NCBI GenBank assembly: GCA_016874755.1
Contig: VGTH01000027.1
Coordinates: 1-64,000, forward strand
DNA length: 64,000 nt
Direction: 5' to 3'
Source of the DNA: Deltaproteobacteria bacterium
GTDB taxonomy: Bacteria > Desulfobacterota > Binatia > UBA9968
Shown here: piece after piece, positions 31,604 to 41,162 of the stretch
How positions within the stretch are numbered: position 1 is the stretch's first letter
Layout of the letters: each line of letters opens with the position of its first letter
Made by a program: the position numbers and the translations under genes
Notes under the pieces: generated by a model
What the model was told of the DNA's origin: nothing
The model's input: only the letters and a program-made list of their open reading frames with translations
Databases searched by the model: none

Positions 31604-34423
31604 TCATTCCTTAATCACATACGCTTCCAACGCCGGCTTGTAGGACCGCGGCAGCCAATAGGGCCGGCGCATATTGCCCGGCCCCGGCGCCGGGCGCGTC
31701 TTCAGCATCCACTTCTTATAAACCTCGTGCGATTTGTTGGTGTCGACGAAGACGTCGCCGTATTTGTCGTCCGGCCCCGGTTTGGTGACGCGGACCTTTT
31801 GATGCCAGCAGTGCTGGCCGCTGACGAAGTCGGGCTGCACCGGGAACGTCAAGTTTTGGTGCACGCCGCCGTCCTGCCAGAAAATCCGGCCCGAGTCGGG
31901 GTCGTCGCTTTTGAACGGCGCGATACCGTGGATGGTCCGCATCATCCACTGCCCTTCGCCGACTCTCTTGATATCGACCAGCGCGGTCGACCAGCGCTCG
32001 CCGCCTTGATCTTCGGCCAAACGCCAACGGCCGAGATGGTGCGAGCAGGCGATCACGCCGGGCTTGATGCCTTCGGTCACCCAGACTTTGTCGACGAAGT
32101 AGCCGATCTCGGTGTGCACTTTCAAGAGATCGCCGGTTTTGACGTCGAAGTTCTGCGCGTCTTTGGGACTGAGCCAGAGCGGATTACGGTGTGAAATCTC
32201 ATAAAGCCACTTGGCGTTGCCCGAGCGCGTGTGAATCAACGTCGGCAAACGGAAGGTCGGCAGCAGTAGCATTTCGCCGGCGTTCAAGTCGATATTGTCG
32301 GCGTGCACGTGGCTCTTGATGTAGCCGGGAATTGCATGCTCCGGCCATTTCCAGTCTTTCAGAGTTTTTGAATAGAACTCCAACTTGCGCGACGGCGTCG
32401 GGAAGCCGGCGCGGGGCTGGCCGTCAATCTCTACGCCTAGCGCTGCGCCATTTTTTGCAATGATCTTGCTTTTCGGGTCGGTCGTCGCGCCATCGAGATC
32501 CGCCGGCTTCACGGCGCTTAGATGGACCGCGTAGACATTGTCCTCAATCAGAAACGCACCATACTTGCGCATGTATTCGAGCGGCGTCAGGCCTTGTTTG
32601 GATGCCGCGGCCGGCAAACCCGGCACACTGTTCTCGAACATCCAACGATAATAATCGTCGACGGTCATCTTCTTGCCGGGCTCGAAGGGCGACTCGAAAT
32701 ATCTGCGTATGCCGAGCGAACCGTCGGGATCGACACGCCAGGAAAGCTCGATCCAGAACTCGTCTTCCTCCCATACTTGGCCGATGCCGGCGGCTTCGTG
32801 CGCCTCCCACGTTGTCGAAAATTTCTTGCCTTGCTTTTCCAGCGCCACCCGCAACACCGGCTGGCGAAAGCCAATCCAACGCGCTGCTTGGGTTTCCTGA
32901 CTCATGACGTCGTGGCGCTCCGAGCCATGGCCCATGGGCAGCACGTAATCGGCGTACCACGCCGTCTCGCTCCAGGTCGGCGTCAAACAGGCGTGGCGCT
33001 CGACTTTGCTCTCGTCGGTGAGCATCTCGATCCAGCTCATGCCGTCGGGATTGGTCCACACCGGGTTGTAGACGCGGGTGAAATACATCGCCAGCTTGCC
33101 GCGCCCTTCTTTGACAAAGTGCGGCAGCAAAAAGCTCATCTCGAAGAACGCCAGGGGAAACTCTTTCGGAATGAGCATCTCATTCCAAACCTTGGAGGGC
33201 GGCGGCATCAGCGGTGGCGCTGGGATGAATTTATTGAATGCATTGGGCGCCGTGCCGCCGAGGGTGCCGACGGCGCCGACCAGCACCGAAAGAAACTGCA
33301 GCGCGCGCGCCACCTGCCAGCCACCGAGATTGCCGGCGGCGGTATTGCGCCAGACGTGGCTGGAAAGAGCCGTGCCCGCCTTGGCGATCTCATGGGCGAC
33401 TTCGACAATCACCTTTGGATCGATGCCGGCTTCTTTGGCTGCGAATTCTGGCGTGTAGCTGGCATATTGCTGTTTGAGGATTTCGATGAACGATTCGAAG
33501 CTGTGCGCTTTGTCGGCATGCTCTTCGCGCAGGTACTCTTCCCAGTTGACCCACTGGCGCACGAATTCGCGGTCGAAGAGATTTTCCTGCAAGAGAATAT
33601 TGCACATCGCCAGCAAGAGCGCCGCTTCACTGCCCGGCCAGGCGGAAATCCAATAGTCGGCCTTGGACGCCGTATTCGACAAGCGCGTGTCGATGACGCA
33701 GATTTTCGCGCCGCGCTCTTTGCCCTCGATAATCCGCTGCGCGTGGGGATTGAAGTAATGGCCGGTCTCCAAATGGGAGCTCAGCAGCAGCATGAAGCGT
33801 GCATTGGCGTGATCCGGCGACGGCCGGTCGATGCCGGACCAGAAAGCATAGCCGGCACGCGCGCCCGCGGAGCAAACGTTAGTATGACTGTTGTGGCCGT
33901 CGATGCCCCAGGAGTGCAGTATCCTTTGATGATAGAGTAGCTCATGGCCCGGCCGGCCGACGTGATACATGATTTCGTTGCGCCGATCTTCCTGCAGCGC
34001 CTTGCGCACCCGCCCGGCGATATCGTCGAGCACTTCGTCCCACGAAACCCGCTCCCATTTGCCTTCGCCGCGCTTGCCGACGCGCTTTAACGGATAGCGA
34101 ATGCGCTCGGGATCGGTCACTTGGTTCAGCGTCGCCGGTCCCTTGGCGCAGTTGCGGCCGCGGCTGCCAGGATGTTCCGGGTTGCCCTCGAAGCGGCGAA
34201 TCTTGTTGGTGTCTTTTTCAATCACTGCCACCAGACCGCAGGCCGCTTCACAATTAAAACAGATCGTCGGCACGATGCGGCAATGTTTTTCCACCTTGCG
34301 CGGCCACTGCGCCGTGTCGTATTCGACCCAATCGTCCCATTTTTCCACCGACGGATAGTTGGCAAGACCATTGGGTTCCAGTCGCAAAGCGTCGGGGTTT
34401 AACGGCGTACGGGCTTCACTCAT
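31604..34423 (-). CDS. Molybdopterin oxidoreductase catalytic subunit (DMSO reductase superfamily, Psr/Phs-like)
   Basis: 939 residues. An N-terminal [4Fe-4S] site is formed by C55, C58, C62 and C92 (CFNCEAACG..NCAKG). The Mo-bis-MGD domains follow; the likely Mo ligand is C184 in NVCSAGARAGY, in the position of Cys in polysulfide, thiosulfate and some other reductases. No twin-arginine signal is visible at the N-terminus, so the enzyme appears cytoplasmic or is exported with a partner. The upstream gene (34534-36054) encodes its Fe-S and membrane subunits fused. The substrate cannot be named; Psr, Phs and related oxidoreductases are the nearest by layout. Confidence 0.85.
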   Translation of the reverse strand: MSEARTPLNPDALRLEPNGLANYPSVEKWDDWVEYDTAQWPRKVEKHCRIVPTICFNCEAACGLVAVIEKDTNKIRRFEGNPEHPGSRGRNCAKGPATLNQVTDPERIRYPLKRVGKRGEGKWERVSWDEVLDDIAGRVRKALQEDRRNEIMYHVGRPGHELLYHQRILHSWGIDGHNSHTNVCSAGARAGYAFWSGIDRPSPDHANARFMLLLSSHLETGHYFNPHAQRIIEGKERGAKICVIDTRLSNTASKADYWISAWPGSEAALLLAMCNILLQENLFDREFVRQWVNWEEYLREEHADKAHSFESFIEILKQQYASYTPEFAAKEAGIDPKVIVEVAHEIAKAGTALSSHVWRNTAAGNLGGWQVARALQFLSVLVGAVGTLGGTAPNAFNKFIPAPPLMPPPSKVWNEMLIPKEFPLAFFEMSFLLPHFVKEGRGKLAMYFTRVYNPVWTNPDGMSWIEMLTDESKVERHACLTPTWSETAWYADYVLPMGHGSERHDVMSQETQAARWIGFRQPVLRVALEKQGKKFSTTWEAHEAAGIGQVWEEDEFWIELSWRVDPDGSLGIRRYFESPFEPGKKMTVDDYYRWMFENSVPGLPAAASKQGLTPLEYMRKYGAFLIEDNVYAVHLSAVKPADLDGATTDPKSKIIAKNGAALGVEIDGQPRAGFPTPSRKLEFYSKTLKDWKWPEHAIPGYIKSHVHADNIDLNAGEMLLLPTFRLPTLIHTRSGNAKWLYEISHRNPLWLSPKDAQNFDVKTGDLLKVHTEIGYFVDKVWVTEGIKPGVIACSHHLGRWRLAEDQGGERWSTALVDIKRVGEGQWMMRTIHGIAPFKSDDPDSGRIFWQDGGVHQNLTFPVQPDFVSGQHCWHQKVRVTKPGPDDKYGDVFVDTNKSHEVYKKWMLKTRPAPGPGNMRRPYWLPRSYKPALEAYVIKE

Positions 34424-34449
34424 AAATCTATGATCCTCAAAGGAACCTG

Positions 34450-34513
34450 CTTCGACAGGCTCAGCATGAATGGTATTCGCTTCATTGCTCCGTTTGTCCT
34501 GAGCTTGTCGAAG
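34450..34513. repeat. CTTCGACAGGCTCAG / CTGAGCTTGTCGAAG inverted repeat
   Basis: Arms 34450-34464 and 34499-34513 match in 14 of 15 positions around a 34-base spacer. The element lies between the two oxidoreductase genes and could form a hairpin in their shared transcript. Confidence 0.75.
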
Positions 34514-34533
34514 GACTCCGAAGCGATTTTACT

Positions 34534-36054
34534 CTAGCTCAGCGGCAGCGCCTGCCCGGCCTTGATCCAAAGATGCTCGTAGTACCACAGGCCAAAGAGC
34601 ACCAAGGCTGCAGCAACAATGTTTGGAATCAACGAATTGATCGGCGCCAAGACCAGGGCGATCGGAATCACAATGCCCACGCCGATCGCCAGCAGCCAAA
34701 ACTGTTTGGCCAGCGAACCGCGCGCCAGCAGCGCGCCGGCGCGGATGGCGTCTTCGGCGCCATGCTTCATGAATAGCTCGCCCATGATCATCGCCAAGCT
34801 CGCCAGCAGTGCGATAATCAGGAAATGGCTGAGCGAAATGAACAGCGTCAAACTCGCACCGAGGGTGCCGAGGAGAATCATGGTCGCCGCGCCGGCGGCG
34901 ATCGCTTGAATGATCAAATGCCAAAACAGCAGCGGGCTCTGCCAAAAATCCCGCCCGCGCGCTTGAGCGAACAAAAACGCCGAATACCCAGCGGACGCGA
35001 TCGCAAACAGCGCCGCCGGCCAAGTGATCCAGCGCGACACGGTGCCTTGAAGAAACATCTGCGTTAACCATGCCGCCAATAGCGCACCGAAGATCGCCAA
35101 CACATAGCCGCCCAACACCAGCCATGAATTCAGATTTGGCTTGGTCAACAGAAAGAAAAACCGCCCGGGCTTTTTCAGATCGAAGATCAGCAAGAGCACG
35201 GTCGCGATCAAAAAGACCAGCGAGACGATGGGATTGATCAAGCTCAAGATCGCGGCGTCCTGCTCGTAGCCCATGTTGAGAAAAAGCACCGACAGCAATA
35301 ACACCCCCGCGGCAATCGACTTGGTCCAGAGATAAGACGCGACGCGCTTGCCCCAGGGCACGATGTGCGGCACGTCGTAGACTTCGCGCGCCGCGCCCGG
35401 CGTCGGCCGCTCTTTGCTCTGCAAGCTGAGGGCGTAAAGATCTTCGCCGGGGTCTTTGTCGGCCCAGAAGTGCGCCGCCTGGGGCTCCATCATCGACGGG
35501 TTCAACAGATCGCCATCGGCGCCGGCGTAAAACAATTTCGGCTTGGTCCCTTTCTCGGCTTTGCGCACACTGACCTTTTCCATGGCGATGCGCTTGCTGA
35601 TCGTGCTGGTGGGGTCGTCGAGGTCGCCGGAGAGAATCGCTTGGGTCGGGCAAACCACTTCGCAGGCCGGCTTGTAGCCCATGTCGACGCGCGAGGCGTC
35701 GAAGTTGCACTTGGCCGCCGTGTTGCGGTCGGGATCGATATAAAGCGCGTCGTAGGGACAGGCCTGCATGCAGGATTTACAGCCGATGCAGCGCTCGCTA
35801 TCGAAATCGACGATGCCGTCGGGGCGACGAAACAAAGCCACGGTCGGACAAATCTCGACGCACGGCGCGTCGTCGCAATGATTGCAGCGCAAGACGGCGA
35901 AGTGGCGCCGCGTGTCGGGATAGTGGCCCTTCTCGATGTACTTGACCCAAGTGCGGTTTACGCCGAGCGCGATATTGTGTTCTTCCTTGCACGCCACCGT
36001 GCAAGCGTGGCAGCCGATGCAGCGATTTTGATCGATGAGGAATCCGTAGCGCAT
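34534..36054 (-). CDS. Fusion of four-cluster Fe-S subunit and NrfD/PsrC-type membrane subunit
   Basis: 506 residues. Residues 1-190 are a ferredoxin-like electron-transfer subunit with cysteine sets C12-C15-C18-C22, CNHCDDAPCVEICP, CIGCKSCMQACP and a final set around ACEVVCPTQAI, as in PsrB/DmsB. From about residue 240 to the end there are eight or nine membrane helices of the NrfD/PsrC type, which handle quinols. In most systems these are two proteins; here they are one. It would pass electrons between the quinone pool and the molybdenum subunit encoded downstream. Confidence 0.88.
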   Translation of the reverse strand: MRYGFLIDQNRCIGCHACTVACKEEHNIALGVNRTWVKYIEKGHYPDTRRHFAVLRCNHCDDAPCVEICPTVALFRRPDGIVDFDSERCIGCKSCMQACPYDALYIDPDRNTAAKCNFDASRVDMGYKPACEVVCPTQAILSGDLDDPTSTISKRIAMEKVSVRKAEKGTKPKLFYAGADGDLLNPSMMEPQAAHFWADKDPGEDLYALSLQSKERPTPGAAREVYDVPHIVPWGKRVASYLWTKSIAAGVLLLSVLFLNMGYEQDAAILSLINPIVSLVFLIATVLLLIFDLKKPGRFFFLLTKPNLNSWLVLGGYVLAIFGALLAAWLTQMFLQGTVSRWITWPAALFAIASAGYSAFLFAQARGRDFWQSPLLFWHLIIQAIAAGAATMILLGTLGASLTLFISLSHFLIIALLASLAMIMGELFMKHGAEDAIRAGALLARGSLAKQFWLLAIGVGIVIPIALVLAPINSLIPNIVAAALVLFGLWYYEHLWIKAGQALPLS

Positions 36055-36193
36055 TCCATACCTTTCTGATCGGAAAACTTTACAGCGAAAAAAGAAATTT
36101 TCGATTCTCTAGCAGGAAGTGCGCGGCAGGGTCAATGAAAACTCCGAAAGTTTCTGACAAGCTTGAGCGCCCCCAACGGGCCGTATCGAAGGG

Positions 36194-36688
36194 TTAACGC
36201 GCGGTCGCGCGCGTCGCACACCAGGCAAGCATTTCCATCTGCGCCATGGTCTCCACCGTCGATCCGGCGCGCGACACCGTGCGCTCGGCGTGGTGGGCAG
36301 GCTGCCCCAACGCCATCAGCACCGACACCGCAAACATCGCGGTACGCCCGACACCGCCGGCACAATGAATTAATACTGACTGACCGCCGTGCAGACGGGA
36401 GGCGACATCGCGCACCATAGTCCAAAAGGCGTCCTTATCAACGGGAATGCCACCCTCGCGAATCTCCATTCCCAACATGGAACAAGGCACGGTGCCTGCC
36501 TCGATGGCATCGGCGTAGGCGGAAGACTTCTGGCGGATTTCAAAGTGCTCGTTCAAGCAAACGATGGCGCCGACTTCGTCTTCTCGCACTTGGTGCCAAA
36601 CCCGATCAAGCGCCTCGAAGCGGCCGGGCATACTGTGCAGTAAAAGTTTTCCCGGGACCTGTGCGGGCATCTCGACACGACGAAACAT
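36194..36688 (-). CDS. Dual-specificity / tyrosine protein phosphatase-like protein
   Basis: 164 residues. The P-loop HCAGGVGRT is at 108-116, with catalytic C109 and R115. LLLHSMPGRFEALD at the N-terminus and VGAIVCLNEHFEI resemble the small cytoplasmic dual-specificity phosphatases, and REGGIPVDKDAFW includes the general-acid region. It removes phosphate from Tyr or Ser/Thr, or from inositol-like substrates. It stands alone between the Psr-like operon and the chromate transporter. Confidence 0.85.
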   Translation of the reverse strand: MFRRVEMPAQVPGKLLLHSMPGRFEALDRVWHQVREDEVGAIVCLNEHFEIRQKSSAYADAIEAGTVPCSMLGMEIREGGIPVDKDAFWTMVRDVASRLHGGQSVLIHCAGGVGRTAMFAVSVLMALGQPAHHAERTVSRAGSTVETMAQMEMLAWCATRATAR

Positions 36689-36846
36689 CTAGGCAACTCT
36701 CCTGAAAGTCATCCTCTTAGCAATACGCAAAGATCGACCAACAGACAAGGACGCTATCGCTTTCGTCGCTCGTGCTCGTAAGTCGCAACTCGCACCGACA
36801 CTCCCCAATACGAGCACGAGCAACGAGCACGAACCACGATCCCTGC

Positions 36847-37371
36847 TCACACAATCCCAACAATCCCCGCCAACGCCCCCACCGCCAAGAGCCAGAGCGG
36901 ATTCCACGGCTTCCACAACACGAACGCAACCGTTGCCAGTGACAACAGATAGCCGCGCCACTCGTGATTGACGGCGCGCAACAAGATGGTTGCGCTGGCG
37001 AGCATCAAACCGAGCGTGATCGGCGTCAGCCCATTGCGCAGCGCCTGGAAGATGCGCGCTTTCGGATAACGCTCGTTGAAATGCACGATCACCATCGTCA
37101 GCGTGCAGGCCGGAATCAACAGCGGAATCGTCGTTGCGGCCGCGCCCGCCAAACCGGCCAGGTGCCAGCCAATCAGCGTTGTGTACATGACGTTGGGTCC
37201 CGGCGCGGCCTGCGCCAATGTGTAGAGCTCGGCAAACTCGCGATTGGTCAGATAGTGATGCACGTCGACGACGTAGCGATGAATGTCCGGCAAAACTGTG
37301 GACGGCCCGCCGACCGCGATAAACCAGAGCAGCAACAGATGAAAGAAAAGCCCGACCAAATCGACCTGCAT
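36847..37371 (-). CDS. chrA: Chromate transporter, C-terminal-type half (short-chain ChrA)
   Basis: 174 residues with about five or six hydrophobic helices. GLFFHLLLLWFIAVGGPSTVLPDI and LYTLAQAAPGPNVMYTTLIGW carry the ChrA signature (F..G......P and QA.PGP). Short-chain ChrA proteins come in pairs that together match one long ChrA, and export chromate by proton antiport. Its ATG overlaps the stop of the first half by one base (TGATG). Confidence 0.88.
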   Translation of the reverse strand: MQVDLVGLFFHLLLLWFIAVGGPSTVLPDIHRYVVDVHHYLTNREFAELYTLAQAAPGPNVMYTTLIGWHLAGLAGAAATTIPLLIPACTLTMVIVHFNERYPKARIFQALRNGLTPITLGLMLASATILLRAVNHEWRGYLLSLATVAFVLWKPWNPLWLLAVGALAGIVGIV

Positions 37372-37934
37372 CACTTCGCCTCCCGCCATGCCGCGATCAC
37401 GCCCAACGGCGCTAAACCGAGAATCACCCAAAACAACGGCCAGCGCAGCACTCCGACGCCGACGAAGGCCGCCACCGCAAGAAGCCACGGGCGCCAGCGC
37501 CGCGGCAAAACCATTGCAAGCTTGATCACGGTGGCGAGCAGCAAGCCCGGCGCAACCTTCGACATGCCCGAGAGCGCCTGCGAGACAAACGGCAGCGAGC
37601 CGTAGCGATGGTAGAGATAGCCCATGCCGATCACCACCAAGCAAGGCCAACCGAGATAGCCAATGACCGACGCCGCCGCGCCGCGCCAACCGCCAAAGCG
37701 GTAGCCGACCATCACGGTGAGATTCAGGACGTTCGGCCCAGGCAAAAGTTGGCCGAGAGTGAGCAGCTCGACAAATTCTTTGTCGGTTATCCACTTGCGT
37801 TGATCGACTAACGCTCGGCGCGTCCAGTAGATGGCGCCGCCAAAGGCGGACAGCGTGATCTGTGAAAAGGTGATGAATAGCGCCAGCGGCGCGACCCGCT
37901 GCCGCGATGAGCTGGACGAATTGATTGGCTCCAT
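37371..37934 (-). CDS. chrA: Chromate transporter, N-terminal-type half (short-chain ChrA)
   Basis: 187 residues with about five helices. LFITFSQITLSAFGGAIYWTRRALVDQRKWITDKEF and LTLGQLLPGPNVLNLTVMVGYRFGGWRGA are ChrA signatures. Forms a pair with the coupled downstream gene. No chrB regulator is present in the neighbourhood. ChrA-like pairs may also carry other oxyanions. Confidence 0.88.
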   Translation of the reverse strand: MEPINSSSSSRQRVAPLALFITFSQITLSAFGGAIYWTRRALVDQRKWITDKEFVELLTLGQLLPGPNVLNLTVMVGYRFGGWRGAAASVIGYLGWPCLVVIGMGYLYHRYGSLPFVSQALSGMSKVAPGLLLATVIKLAMVLPRRWRPWLLAVAAFVGVGVLRWPLFWVILGLAPLGVIAAWREAK

Positions 37935-38094
37935 GATTTCTTGATTACCCTACACACGCAGATTTGTCGCGTCGACCGCACCCCGCGTCAGAATTTTGAC
38001 TCGCTTTATTCTGTTTCCTTTTAACTTGTTGCTGCCAAGCCCACGCCGATCTGCTATCATGCTGCGAATTGTTCGGAGCGAAGGAGACAGAGTC

Positions 38095-39450
38095 ATGGCC
38101 GATGCCGTCAAAACGGAGCTTGAAACATTCATGCAAGGAGTGCAGCAGCGCAACCCCGGTGAAGTCGAATTTCACCAGGCGGTGCGTGAGGTAACGGAAT
38201 CGTTGATATCCTTTGTCCTGGAAAACAAGAAATATCGCGACGCGAGTATTCTCGAACGCATCACCGAACCGGAGCGCATCATCATCTACCGCGTCAACTG
38301 GGAGGACGACCGGGGACACATCCAAACCAACCGCGCCTGGCGCATCCAATTCAACAGCGCCATCGGTCCATACAAAGGCGGCCTGCGCTTTCATCCGAGC
38401 GTCAATCAGTCGGTGCTCAAGTTCCTGGGCTTCGAGCAGATTTTCAAAAACTCTCTGACGGGGTTGCCGATGGGCGGTGCCAAGGGCGGCTCCAACTTCG
38501 ACCCGAAAGGCAAAAGCGATCGCGAAGTCATGCGCTTTTGCCAGTCGATGATGAACGAGCTTTTCCGTCACATCGGCGAAGATACCGACGTCCCAGCTGG
38601 CGATATCGGCGTCGGCGGGCGCGAGGTTGGCTTTCTCTTCGGCCAGTTCAAGCGGCTCGCCAATCGATTCACTGGGACGTTTACCGGCAAGGGGCTCGCC
38701 TACGGCGGCAGCTTGATCCGCACCGAAGCCACCGGCTACGGCTGCGTTTATTTCTGCGAGAACATGTTGAACCACAAAGGCGATTCGTTGAAAGGCAAAA
38801 CCTGCGCCGTCTCCGGCTCCGGTAACGTGGCGATCTATTGCGTCGAGAAAGCGCTTCAATCCGGCGCCAAGGTGCTCACCATGAGCGACTCCAATGGGAC
38901 CATCTACGATAAGGACGGCATCGACGCCGACAAGCTGGCGTTCATCAAAGACTTGAAAGAAGTGCGCCGCGGCCGCATCTCGGAGTACACTGACAAATAC
39001 CAATCGGCACAGTACCTCGCTAACCAGCGGCCCTGGTCAGTGAAATGCGACGCCGCGTTTCCCTGCGCCACGCAAAATGAAATCAATCTCGACGACGCCA
39101 GGGCGCTGGCGCAGAACGGCGTCAAAGTCGTCGTCGAAGGCGCCAACATGCCGACCGAATTGACCGCTGTTCATCTATTGCAGGAAAGCGGCGTCCTATT
39201 CGGCCCCGCCAAAGCCGCCAACGCCGGCGGCGTCGCGGTCTCAGGCTTGGAACAAAGCCAAAACTCACTGCGCCTCAGCTGGTCCCGCGAAGAAGTCGAC
39301 GAGCGCCTGAAGAACATCATGCGCAACATCCACAATAAATGCTTACAGTACGGCGCCGGCGCCAACGGCCAAGTCAACTACGTTGCCGGCGCCAACATCG
39401 GCGGCTTTGTAAAAGTCGCCGACGCCATGCTAGCGCAGGGGCTGGTGTAA
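38095..39450 (+). CDS. gdhA: NADP-type glutamate dehydrogenase
   Basis: 451 residues, the hexameric 50-kDa type. It interconverts 2-oxoglutarate plus ammonia and glutamate. Seen: GPYKGGLRFHPSVNQSVLKFLGFEQ and the substrate-site LPMGGAKGGS with catalytic Lys; PAGDIGVGGREVGFLFGQ; the dinucleotide fold CAVSGSGNVAIY; VVEGANMP; and AANAGGVAVSGLEQSQN. The long N-terminal segment is that of the biosynthetic NADPH family. AAGGAG lies just before the ATG. The frame extends upstream to 37996, but without a ribosome site. Confidence 0.95.
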   Translation: MADAVKTELETFMQGVQQRNPGEVEFHQAVREVTESLISFVLENKKYRDASILERITEPERIIIYRVNWEDDRGHIQTNRAWRIQFNSAIGPYKGGLRFHPSVNQSVLKFLGFEQIFKNSLTGLPMGGAKGGSNFDPKGKSDREVMRFCQSMMNELFRHIGEDTDVPAGDIGVGGREVGFLFGQFKRLANRFTGTFTGKGLAYGGSLIRTEATGYGCVYFCENMLNHKGDSLKGKTCAVSGSGNVAIYCVEKALQSGAKVLTMSDSNGTIYDKDGIDADKLAFIKDLKEVRRGRISEYTDKYQSAQYLANQRPWSVKCDAAFPCATQNEINLDDARALAQNGVKVVVEGANMPTELTAVHLLQESGVLFGPAKAANAGGVAVSGLEQSQNSLRLSWSREEVDERLKNIMRNIHNKCLQYGAGANGQVNYVAGANIGGFVKVADAMLAQGLV

Positions 39451-39803
39451 GGAGATGCGAATTCGGACTTTATGATTCACCACGGAGACATGGAGGGCAC
39501 GGAGTTCGGAAGGAAGGATGAACCCAGCGCGGTGCAACCCCAACTGACCGGATAAGAGATTTAACCGCAAAAAGCGCAAAAGACACAAAACTCGGAGGGG
39601 AAATTTTCACCACGAAGACACCAAGATCACGAAGGTAAAGAGAAGACAATCAATAAGTCTTCTCCGAACTTCGTGTCCTTCGTGCGCTTCGTGGTGAGAC
39701 TAGAGTTTTTCTCCGCAACAAAGTTTGCGCAAGCTGCGCAAATCCTCAAACCATAGCAGCACGTTTTGTAGTTTGTAGGGTGCGCCGTGCGCACCATTCG
39801 TGG
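39451..39803. repeat. Intergenic region with two repeat elements
   Basis: Contains the CGCAAAAAGCGCAAAAGACAC-type element (39564-39588) and then an inverted CACGAAG element with arms at 39607-39635 and 39671-39697, flanked by the GGAGGGGAAA word. The latter is almost identical to that at 12443-12526. A CACCACGGAG word starts the region. No gene seen. Confidence 0.65.
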
Positions 39804-40712
39804 CTACTCCCCTCGCCCGCCGCGCACGATCAAGACCGGATCGTCGCCGTGGCGCACGACTTTCTCTGTCACGCTGCCGAGCAGCCAGCGTTTGACGCCG
39901 GTATAGCCATGGGTCGACATGGCGACCAGCGCGTGGGTTTCGTTGTGCGCAAAGTTAATGATCTCGTCCGCGGCCGTGCCTTCCATGGTCCGTATGGCAA
40001 CCGTGCGGACGCCCTCTTTTACCAGCCGCACTTCTTGGTGTTTCAGATAGGCGGCTGCCTCATCGTGCGACTCCTTACGCAGCTCGTCATAGTCCGGCAG
40101 ATACACTTCGCTGCCCGCGTACATGGCACCGGGCATCTGAAAGGCGCGAATCAATGTGACCTCTAGGTCGAGCGCTTGTGCCCAGCTCGAAACCGTCGGC
40201 AGAATCTCTTCCGCCAGGGCCGAACCATCCAGCGGCACCACGATGGAATTGATAATCCGCTGCGGTGAAGTCTTCGCGACACCCGCGCGGACCAGAAAGA
40301 GCGGATTCGTCGTGCCGCGCAGCACTTTTTCCGCCACGCTGCCGAGCAGCCAGCGCTGCGCGCCGGAGCGGCCATGGGTCGCCATGGCGACCAGCGTGTT
40401 GCGATCTTTAGCCGCGGCCTCAAGAATCGCCTCTGCCGCATGACCGCGAAGGACGCGACATTGGCTTGAGATGCGGGCAAAGCGCTTGGCGATATTTTCC
40501 AGATAGGCAGCGCTGTTTTTCGCCTCGGCCGCAACCACCGCGTCGGCACGGTGCGTTTTGTCCGCCGCCAGGTGGCTTGTCATGGCGCCGACATCGGCCA
40601 CAGACAAAAATTCAACCGCTGTCCTAAAACCGAGAGCCAGCGCTTCCACGTAGGGCAAAACCGCTTCGGCAGTTGTCGACCCATCCAGGGGAACCAAAAT
40701 CTTCGTGTACAT
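39804..40712 (-). CDS. Universal stress protein with two Usp domains
   Basis: 302 residues. Two tandem UspA domains, each starting with a strand of the type ILVPLDGS / IVVPLDGSALAEE and each ending in the ATP-binding loop GxxGx9G(S/T): THGRSGAQRWLLGSVAEKVLR near 105-125 and THGYTGVKRWLLGSVTEKVVR near 270-290. Such tandem proteins bind ATP and take part in stress survival. Transcribed alone. Confidence 0.92.
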   Translation of the reverse strand: MYTKILVPLDGSTTAEAVLPYVEALALGFRTAVEFLSVADVGAMTSHLAADKTHRADAVVAAEAKNSAAYLENIAKRFARISSQCRVLRGHAAEAILEAAAKDRNTLVAMATHGRSGAQRWLLGSVAEKVLRGTTNPLFLVRAGVAKTSPQRIINSIVVPLDGSALAEEILPTVSSWAQALDLEVTLIRAFQMPGAMYAGSEVYLPDYDELRKESHDEAAAYLKHQEVRLVKEGVRTVAIRTMEGTAADEIINFAHNETHALVAMSTHGYTGVKRWLLGSVTEKVVRHGDDPVLIVRGGRGE

Positions 40713-40863
40713 GATCGCCTCCCGAATTTTTCCGCGCTGATTTTGTCCTAACCGAGGCCGCGCCGCTACACAATAGCCAAAGATTTTTTGTCACGGCGCC
40801 GCCAAATTTTCGTTGACGGATTTTTCAGCCGAGTGGGAACTCGGCAATGACAAGGAGATATCC

Positions 40864-41043
40864 ATCGCGAAACGGTTTCGGCTGCATCCCATTGCTTTGC
40901 TGTTCGTTGGATTGGCCCTGGGCATCACTCATGAGACCTGTCGCGCGGCCCAGCCCGACAGCGTGACCATCGGCAATTCGTCTTTCTCAGAAGACTACGT
41001 GCCGCTCTGGCTCGGCGTCGAGGGGCGCCTCGCGGTGCAATGA
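40864..41043 (+). pseudogene. N-terminal remnant of an NMT1/THI5-type substrate-binding protein
   Basis: AAGGAG (40852-40857) stands seven bases before ATC, where the start ATG would be expected. The frame continues with a signal peptide (PIALLFVGLALGITHETCRA) and then SVTIGNSSFSEDYVPLWLGVEG, the first strand of this family ('..S.s..y.PlWlA.e.G'). Homology stops there and a repeat element begins. So the gene lost its start and about 270 residues; the repeat abuts the break. Confidence 0.65.
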
Positions 41044-41054
41044 CGAAATAAGCC

Positions 41055-41160
41055 GTTTTGTTATCCTGAGCGTAGAGAAGGATCTGCTTTTTTCACGCAC
41101 TGGCATTAAGCGGATTCTTCGGCACCGCCTCATCAGAATGACGATTCTGATACAGTCTCT
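41055..41160. repeat. TTATCCTGAG..GGATCTGC / GGATTCTTCGG..CAGAATGAC inverted repeat
   Basis: A left arm near 41060-41093 and a right arm near 41107-41143 belong to the TCATTCTGAG..GAAGAATCTGC family. The element lies exactly at the break of the truncated binding-protein gene. Confidence 0.6.
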
Positions 41161-41162
41161 CA

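Noticed and set aside
32522-33940. 472-codon open frame on the plus strand inside the molybdenum subunit gene
   Set aside because: It is antisense to a conserved enzyme and has no recognisable domain; such shadow frames are common in GC-rich DNA.
34529-35710. 393-codon minus-strand frame overlapping the Fe-S/NrfD fusion gene
   Set aside because: It is an out-of-frame shadow of the fusion gene, rich in Arg and Gly, without family pattern or start signal.
40864-41043. The TGA ending the truncated binding protein as a further Sec codon
   Set aside because: After the TGA homology to the family is lost and a repeat element begins; there is no Cys at this position in relatives.
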